Assembly: GCA_030039775.1 (NCBI GenBank)
Contig: JASHUX010000412.1
Span: 1 to 10,524, forward strand
DNA from: Alphaproteobacteria bacterium
Lineage (GTDB): Bacteria; Pseudomonadota; Alphaproteobacteria; ATCC43930; CGMCC-115725
DNA: 10,524 nt
Direction: 5' to 3'
In this document: one piece after another, positions 6,121-10,524 of the stretch
Numbering within the stretch: the stretch's first letter is position 1
Layout of the letters: each line of letters starts with the position of its first letter
Position numbers and translations under genes: made by a program
The notes under the pieces: generated by a model
The model's input: the letters and a program-made list of their open reading frames with translations, nothing else
The model's database searches: none
What the model was told of the DNA's origin: nothing

Positions 6121-6713
6121 CCGTGAGTTCCGAGATTTCCAAAGAGCCTCTCGTTCCGTTCGAGATCACCGTCTGCGGTATCGACGAGCTGCCGTCGCAT
6201 TGCGATCGCGGCGTCACGCATGTGCTGACGCTACTCGATCCCGGCTGGCCGACGCCCGACGCGCTCGCGGCGCTGGGCGCCGGCCACCGTCTCGATATGC
6301 GGTTCTATGACATCATCGATCCGCATCCCGAATTCTCCGGTCCGGAGGTCGAACACGTCGAGAAGCTGCTGGCCTTCGGACGCAGCCTGCCGAATGTCGG
6401 CGGCGGGCATCTTCTCGTCCATTGCCACATGGGCATTTCGCGCTCGAGCGCGGCGATGTTTCTGTTGTTGGCGCAGGCGCGCCCGGAACGGCCGGCGGCC
6501 GAAGTTTTGGCCGAGGTAGTGCGCATCCGTCCGCACGCCTGGCCCAATCTGCGCATGGTCGAGATCGGCGACGCCTTGCTCGGCCGCGACGGCGATTTGG
6601 TCAAGGCCGCCATCGCGCGCTATTGCGACATGCTGCATCGCCGTCCAAGGCTGCGCGACGCCATGGCTAAGCTCGGCCGCACGCGGGAGCTCGATGCCGC
6701 CGACGCGGCATGA
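6117..6713 (+). CDS. Tyrosine / dual-specificity protein phosphatase
   Basis: Cys-based phosphatase of 198 aa. The P-loop VHCHMGISRSS (residues 101-111) carries the CX5R signature, with nucleophile C103, R109 and S110. Upstream, THVLTLLDPGW and FYDIIDPHPEF contain the acidic residues expected in the general-acid loop (D65 or D68). Downstream helices (AAMFLLLAQ; AAEVLAEVVRIRPHAWPN) match the small DSP-like bacterial fold. The substrate is unknown: a phosphoprotein, phosphoinositide-like or nucleotide phosphate are all possible. There is no signal peptide, so cytoplasmic action is likely. The start is GTG 6117, which overlaps the stop of the upstream gene (GTGA); a second GTG at 6123 is possible and no ATG is near. 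The 3' end is only 1 base from the stop of the convergent PIG-L gene. Confidence 0.88.
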   Translation: MTVSSEISKEPLVPFEITVCGIDELPSHCDRGVTHVLTLLDPGWPTPDALAALGAGHRLDMRFYDIIDPHPEFSGPEVEHVEKLLAFGRSLPNVGGGHLLVHCHMGISRSSAAMFLLLAQARPERPAAEVLAEVVRIRPHAWPNLRMVEIGDALLGRDGDLVKAAIARYCDMLHRRPRLRDAMAKLGRTRELDAADAA

Positions 6714-6714
6714 C

Positions 6715-7470
6715 CTAGCGGTAGTTCCGCAGCATGTCGTACACGGTTTGGCTCGGCTCGAAATCGACGCGGGGGTGACGGAACAATCGCCCGACCCAGT
6801 GAAAGCGTTCGCGCAGCAGCGGCCCGTCATGGGGCCGGCGGGCGTAATCGTGCGCGGGCAAGGGCCGCAGGCTTTCGCGCTCGACCCGCGCCAACGCGAG
6901 GTTGGCTTTTTCCGAGCGATAGATCCCGAGGAGACGCCGCTTCAGGTCGATCTCGGCCGTGGTCAGGCGCAGCTCCGTCTCGGCGCCGTTCGGGACCGCG
7001 AACCGGTTCCATTGCACCGCGCCGCCGCCGCGATTGTACTCGGCGAACTCGAATACCGGTCGGCCGCCGGCGACGCGGTTGGCGAGCACGTTGGCGGCGT
7101 CATGGTCTTGATGGCCGCCCTCCCAGGCTGGAACCCAGACGGCGTCGATGGCGCGCTCGCGCAGTATTGGCTCGATCCGCGCCGCCGCGTCTCCCAGATG
7201 CGTCTTGAGCGTCCGAGACGGCCAGCCGAAAAAATCGATCACCTCGATCCCCAGGATCGCCGCCGCTTGCCGCGCTTCGTCGCGCCGTTGCCGCGCGCGT
7301 TCGTCGCGCCGCGGCCGGTCGCGCCGCCAAAGATGCTCGGGCGCAGGAATGCCATCGGTGAGATAGAGGCCGAAGAATAGGTCGCCGTCACCACGGCGGC
7401 GCGTTATGGCGGCGGCGACCCCCACCACCTCGTCATCGGGGTGGGGGATCAGCAACAGAATATGGGCCAT
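6715..7470 (-). CDS. PIG-L family N-acetylglucosamine-type deacetylase
   Basis: Zinc-dependent deacetylase of the PIG-L/LmbE/MshB/BshB family, which removes an N-acetyl group from GlcNAc-containing lipids or small molecules. The protein is 251 aa. The N-terminus MAHILLLIPHPDDE has the family motif PHPDDE (H10, D12, D13), which gives two zinc ligands and the catalytic Asp. The distal zinc/base motif is GGHQDHD (H120, H123), a slight variant of the usual HPDH. The mid-section LTDGIPAPEHL and IDFFGWPSRTL also fits. There is no signal peptide. It lies 6 bases after the stop of the GT4 gene on the same strand, so one transcript is likely. Such a transferase-deacetylase pair suggests that the deacetylase works on the sugar added by its neighbour. 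The substrate is not known. Confidence 0.9.
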   Translation of the reverse strand: MAHILLLIPHPDDEVVGVAAAITRRRGDGDLFFGLYLTDGIPAPEHLWRRDRPRRDERARQRRDEARQAAAILGIEVIDFFGWPSRTLKTHLGDAAARIEPILRERAIDAVWVPAWEGGHQDHDAANVLANRVAGGRPVFEFAEYNRGGGAVQWNRFAVPNGAETELRLTTAEIDLKRRLLGIYRSEKANLALARVERESLRPLPAHDYARRPHDGPLLRERFHWVGRLFRHPRVDFEPSQTVYDMLRNYR

Positions 7471-7476
7471 GGCGCG

Positions 7477-8790
7477 TCAGGCAGCGGTCTTGCGTCTCTG
7501 CCGTGCGGCGTGTTCCCAATGAGGCAGCAGATCCTGCGCGAACACATCGTGCCAGGATGGCACGACCGTTTCAGCATACTCCCTGGCCGCCCCTGCCATA
7601 GCACGCCGCCGCGCCGGTTGAGCGGTAAGTTCGGCCAGCGCGCAACGCCAGGAGTCGGGCTCGCCGCCGGGCAAGACCTGGCCGGTTTCGTTTTCCCTGA
7701 CGGCGCGGCCCATGCCGCTGTCGCGCGCCACCAACACCGGCAATCCGGATGCCAGCGCCTCGAGCAGCACGTTCGCCGATTCCTCGATGCGCGAGGGCAG
7801 GGCGAAGACATCGGCGGACGCATAGAGCCGCGCCAACTCCTCGGGCTCAACGCTGCCCGGACAACTGGTACGCGGTCCCAGCCGGTCGATCACGGCGCGG
7901 CGATCTTCGCCGTCGCCCGCGCAGAAGAGATGCGCGTCGATGCCTCGGTCCAAAAGCAGGCGAACGGCTTCGGCCAGCAACAAAATGTTCTTGCCGCGGT
8001 TGAGACGTCCGGCCGCCAGAATCACCAAACGCTCCGGCGGAATGCCGTACCGGTCGGCCAGCCAGCCGCGGTCGCGGCGCGCCGGGTGGAACAGCTTCCT
8101 GTCGATCCCGCGGCGCAACAGACCGACTCGTCCGCCGATCAACCCCCGCAAATCGTCGAGCTGGTCCGGACGCGACACCAGAACGAACGTGCATTGCCGC
8201 TGATAAGTTGCGAGTTGGCGCAGCATGCGCCGTTCCATCCGCCGCGCGACTTGGAGACGCGACAACAACACCGACGAGACGATGCTGTCGCCGAACAGGC
8301 GCTCTATGGTCTGCGCCGTAAACAGCCGGGCATATTCGGGCGTGTTGGTGTGCACCGAATTGACGATGGGTATGTCGTGACGCTGGCCTACGGTCATAGC
8401 CGTTTTGGCATAGGCGAAATAGGCGTCGGTCGTATGAATGACGTCGTAATCGGAAAGGTGGCGCGCCAAGCGCGGATGCCAGGGCGAAAGATCGGTGTGA
8501 TCGGGCACATGCGACAGGAAGGGCAGGCGGTTTGTACTGAAGACGGGTGGCTCGATGTGGTAGCGCACGTTTTCGCCGATGTAGCGCCGGTCCGCTTCCG
8601 TGCCCATGAAATGAACCGTGAGATCGACCTCGCCGGGAAAATTGCAGGCGGCTTCGGCCAGCCGCTCCCAGCAGCGCACATGCCCCCCGGCCGAGACGCC
8701 GAGAGGCAAATCGACCAGCACGCCAACCCGCAATGGCCGCTGCTTTCGCACCGCAATAACGGTCGGAGAAGCGAGCGTTCGCGAGTCCAT
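7477..8790 (-). CDS. GT4-family glycosyltransferase (GT-B fold)
   Basis: Retaining glycosyltransferase of 437 aa with the two Rossmann halves of GT4 enzymes. The N-terminal half opens RVGVLVDLPLGVSAGGHVRCWE (residues 21-42), with the glycine-rich acceptor-side loop, and holds DYDVIHTTDAYF and NSVHTNTPEYA. The C-terminal half has GIDRKLFHP, the nucleotide-sugar-binding GRLNRGKN (R262, K267), AGDGED, and SVEPEELARLYASADVFALPS. The EX7E motif is E336 to E344 in EESANVLLEALASG. There is no signal peptide or membrane segment, so cytoplasmic or membrane-peripheral action is likely. GT4 members of this kind often use UDP-GlcNAc, glucose or mannose; the donor cannot be read from sequence. ATG 8790 is chosen; GTG 8751 is an alternative nearer the first strand. 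It sits between hpnL and the PIG-L gene and may have its own promoter. Confidence 0.92.
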   Translation of the reverse strand: MDSRTLASPTVIAVRKQRPLRVGVLVDLPLGVSAGGHVRCWERLAEAACNFPGEVDLTVHFMGTEADRRYIGENVRYHIEPPVFSTNRLPFLSHVPDHTDLSPWHPRLARHLSDYDVIHTTDAYFAYAKTAMTVGQRHDIPIVNSVHTNTPEYARLFTAQTIERLFGDSIVSSVLLSRLQVARRMERRMLRQLATYQRQCTFVLVSRPDQLDDLRGLIGGRVGLLRRGIDRKLFHPARRDRGWLADRYGIPPERLVILAAGRLNRGKNILLLAEAVRLLLDRGIDAHLFCAGDGEDRRAVIDRLGPRTSCPGSVEPEELARLYASADVFALPSRIEESANVLLEALASGLPVLVARDSGMGRAVRENETGQVLPGGEPDSWRCALAELTAQPARRRAMAGAAREYAETVVPSWHDVFAQDLLPHWEHAARQRRKTAA

Positions 8791-8825
8791 TACAGCCTGA
8801 GACGGAGAAGATGCATAACCGCGGA

Positions 8826-8856
8826 ATTATATGGCGAAGCATATTTCCACGGGCAA
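8826..8856 (-). promoter_or_regulatory. Candidate promoter for the GT4 / PIG-L operon
   Basis: On the minus strand a perfect TATAAT (8831 down to 8826) lies in the 81-base gap between hpnL and the GT4 gene. The best -35 is TTGCCC (8856-8851), with a 19-nt spacer. The leader to ATG 8790 would be about 30 bases. The GT4/PIG-L pair may therefore be transcribed separately from hpnL. Confidence 0.45.
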
Positions 8857-8871
8857 GAGGCGGGGCTTGGC

Positions 8872-9861
8872 TCACAAATTGTTGTTGTGGGCCGGCACGC
8901 CAGTGTCATGCCCCAGCGACCGCCGCGCAAAGAGGAAATAACCCGTCGCCAACGCCGGCAAGCCAAGCGCGACCTCGCGGAGCCGTTTGGTGAGCGCCAG
9001 TATAAGGCCGGCTTCCGGCCCAAGGCCGACCGCCGACCCCAGCAGCAATAGTGCGCCGTCTTGGACGCCGAGCCCGCCCGGAATGACAAAGGCGGCGGTG
9101 CGAGCGGCATGACCCAAGCTTTCGATCACGATTGCGTCGCCGATACCGATCGGTTGGCCCAACGCGTAGAACACGAGCCAGGTCTCGCCGGCGCCGGCCA
9201 GCCATCCTGCCAGCCGGCAAACACCCGCTTCGACCAAGGCGACACGCCGCTGGTAGATGCGCTGCACAGCGGCGTCAAGCGCCTCCGCGCTTTCGATATC
9301 GAAGCGACGGCGGGCAGTGTCCGACCACCGATGCGCAATCCGTACCGCGAGCACAAAAAGTCCGGCGCGTTGAAGCACGTAGAACAGGAGAGCGCTGCCG
9401 GCAATGACGGCGCCCGCCGGCGCCAAGACCCGCACCGCGCCGAATTTGTCGGAGATGGTGCTGAGCAGCGCCAAGCCGAGAAGAGCGAATATGAGTTCCG
9501 TCGAAATGCTTAGCGTCAGATCGACCACGACGGTCGCGGCGGCTTCGCCCGGCGGCGCCGCGTGACGCGCTATCCGTGCCCGAGCGATCTCGCCCAAATG
9601 CGGGATCGGGAATAAACCGTTGACGCCTTCGCCGATCCAGATCGCGCCGAGCAGCGGCGCCAAGGCCGGATGCTTGCTGAACAGCATCTGCCATGCGCGC
9701 GCATCGATCGCGAGCGGTATCGCGTGCCACGCCACGATTGCGACGATCCACCAACGCATGGCGCCGACACTGTCGAGGAGCCGGCCGGGATCGTTGAAAT
9801 ACACTAACGCGGCCAATACGCCGAGGCCGGCGAGCCACGCGATAATGGTGGGAATTCGCAT
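8872..9861 (-). CDS. hpnL: HpnL-type hopanoid-associated integral membrane protein (LPG synthase TM family)
   Basis: Polytopic inner-membrane protein of 329 aa. It belongs to the lysylphosphatidylglycerol-synthase transmembrane (UPF0104) family, with the HpnL subfamily favoured by length, motifs and the adjacent hpnK. An N-terminal helix (3-22) and a second one (38-54) are followed by the family loop GEGVNGLFPIPHLGEIARAR (78-97) and VVVDLTLSISTELIFALLGLA (111-131). Further helices lie near 146-170, 212-235 and 270-310. The conserved re-entrant-like motif PGGLGVQDG is at 261-269. The C-terminal lysyltransferase domain of MprF is absent, as in HpnL. The exact role is not settled; hopanoid-lipid transport or flipping has been proposed for relatives. 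It starts at ATG 9861, divergent from hpnK. Confidence 0.85.
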   Translation of the reverse strand: MRIPTIIAWLAGLGVLAALVYFNDPGRLLDSVGAMRWWIVAIVAWHAIPLAIDARAWQMLFSKHPALAPLLGAIWIGEGVNGLFPIPHLGEIARARIARHAAPPGEAAATVVVDLTLSISTELIFALLGLALLSTISDKFGAVRVLAPAGAVIAGSALLFYVLQRAGLFVLAVRIAHRWSDTARRRFDIESAEALDAAVQRIYQRRVALVEAGVCRLAGWLAGAGETWLVFYALGQPIGIGDAIVIESLGHAARTAAFVIPGGLGVQDGALLLLGSAVGLGPEAGLILALTKRLREVALGLPALATGYFLFARRSLGHDTGVPAHNNNL

Positions 9862-9910
9862 GTGGATGGCGAGATTAGGGGAAACCAGGACGATCCGCTA
9901 CGATGCGGGC
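9862..9910. promoter_or_regulatory. Short divergent hpnL / hpnK intergenic region
   Basis: Forty-nine bases separate the hpnL start from the GTG used here for hpnK. No convincing -10/-35 pair or operator can be read. If hpnK starts at ATG 9866 or ATG 9860 instead, almost no gap remains and promoters would have to lie inside the opposite gene. Confidence 0.35.
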
Positions 9911-10524
9911 GTGAAGCGACTCATCGTCACCGCCGACGATTTCGGCATGTCGCTCGCCGTCAACGAAGCGGTCGAGGACGCGCATCGGCGCGGCATTCTC
10001 AGCGCCGCTAGCCTCATGGTAGCGGGCGACGCAGCCGCCGATGCGGTGGCGCGCGCCCGACGGATGCCGACGCTTGGCGTCGGGCTGCATCTCGTCCTGG
10101 TTGACGGCAAACCGGTGCTGCCGCCCGAGCAGTTGCCCGACCTGGTCGATCGCTCGGGGAAATTCCCGAATGCGTTCGCGGCATTGGGCGCGCGCATCTA
10201 CGTCAGCTCCGCGGCAAGGCACCAGGCCGAAGCGGAAATTCGCGCCCAGCTCGCGGCCTTCCATGCCACCGGCCTTACGCTCGATCACGTCAATGCCCAT
10301 CATCATTTTCATTTCCACCCGGCGGTGCGCGACATTCTGATCGAGCTTTCGCCAGGGTTCGGAATTCGCGCTGTCCGCTTGCCGCGCGAGCCATCGTTGA
10401 CGGCGAGCAATGCCATCGTAACGCCGTTCGTCGCGTCGTTGCGGCGCGCGCTCGATCGCGCCGGCATTGCTCACAACGATTGGCAGCTCGGCCTTACCGG
10501 TAGCGGGGCGATGACTGCACTGCG
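9911..10524 (+). CDS. hpnK: HpnK, hopanoid biosynthesis-associated YdjC-like deacetylase (3' end outside window)
   Basis: YdjC/ChbG-type metal-dependent deacetylase. HpnK is known to remove the acetyl group from GlcNAc-bacteriohopanetetrol made by HpnI, on the way to glucosaminyl and cyclitol-ether hopanoids. The open frame runs off the window after about 204 codons of an expected 280-290. The N-terminal motif TADDFGMS (residues 7-14) supplies metal-binding Asp. AVNEAVEDAHRRGILSAASLM, VGLHLVLV and PDLVD fit HpnK closely, and NAHHHFHFHP (128-137) gives the histidine metal ligands. The start is GTG 9911, giving MKRLIVTADD, the usual N-terminus of the family; no strong Shine-Dalgarno supports it. 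ATG 9866 in frame would add 15 residues. It is divergent from hpnL. Confidence 0.9.
   Translation, partial: MKRLIVTADDFGMSLAVNEAVEDAHRRGILSAASLMVAGDAAADAVARARRMPTLGVGLHLVLVDGKPVLPPEQLPDLVDRSGKFPNAFAALGARIYVSSAARHQAEAEIRAQLAAFHATGLTLDHVNAHHHFHFHPAVRDILIELSPGFGIRAVRLPREPSLTASNAIVTPFVASLRRALDRAGIAHNDWQLGLTGSGAMTAL

Noticed and set aside
7441..9051. 536-codon plus-strand frame opposite the PIG-L, GT4 and hpnL genes
   Set aside because: It crosses three convincing minus-strand genes and their intergenic gaps and shows no domain motif.
9875..10474. 199-codon minus-strand frame opposite hpnK
   Set aside because: The plus strand carries the HpnK motifs TADDFG and NAHHHFHFHP. The opposite frame is a shadow.

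Overview
The window looks like a chromosomal segment of a GC-rich alphaproteobacterium, probably from the Rhodospirillales or a neighbouring order. This rests on a divK-pleD pair of Caulobacter type, an EipB/DUF1849 envelope protein, an alphaproteobacterial LexA-type box (GTTC-N7-GTTC), and hopanoid-associated genes hpnL and hpnK. The placement is inferred from gene content, not from a phylogeny. No rRNA, tRNA, CRISPR array, transposase or integrase was seen.

Layout, left to right. (1) The C-terminal half of aspartyl-tRNA synthetase (aspS) is followed closely by a secreted EipB-family protein, whose beta-spiral fold appears to be interrupted by an OmpA-like peptidoglycan-binding domain. A hairpin terminator ends this unit. 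(2) A short AT-rich promoter region carries a near-perfect -10 box and a GTTC-N7-GTTC box. It drives two overlapping small genes: a DUF5681 protein and an unrecognised basic protein. (3) divK and pleD form the cell-cycle and c-di-GMP signalling operon. (4) Across a small REP-like hairpin lies rpmG (ribosomal protein L33) on the minus strand. (5) A YkoP-like domain protein and a tyrosine/dual-specificity phosphatase form a translationally coupled pair on the plus strand. (6) Convergent to that pair is a minus-strand run of hpnL, a GT4 glycosyltransferase and a PIG-L deacetylase. (7) Divergent from hpnL is hpnK (YdjC-like deacetylase), cut by the window end.

How the genes fit together. The right third looks like an envelope-lipid locus. 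HpnK and HpnL are known hopanoid-associated families. The GT4/PIG-L pair has the same arrangement as known N-acetylglucosaminyl-transferase plus N-deacetylase pairs, so a glycosylated and then N-deacetylated lipid or small molecule is a reasonable guess. DivK and PleD link polarity and cell-cycle control to c-di-GMP. The most unusual points are the EipB protein with an embedded OmpA-like domain and the candidate SOS-controlled DUF5681 gene pair. I see no clear evidence of a wholly new multi-gene defence or mobile system.
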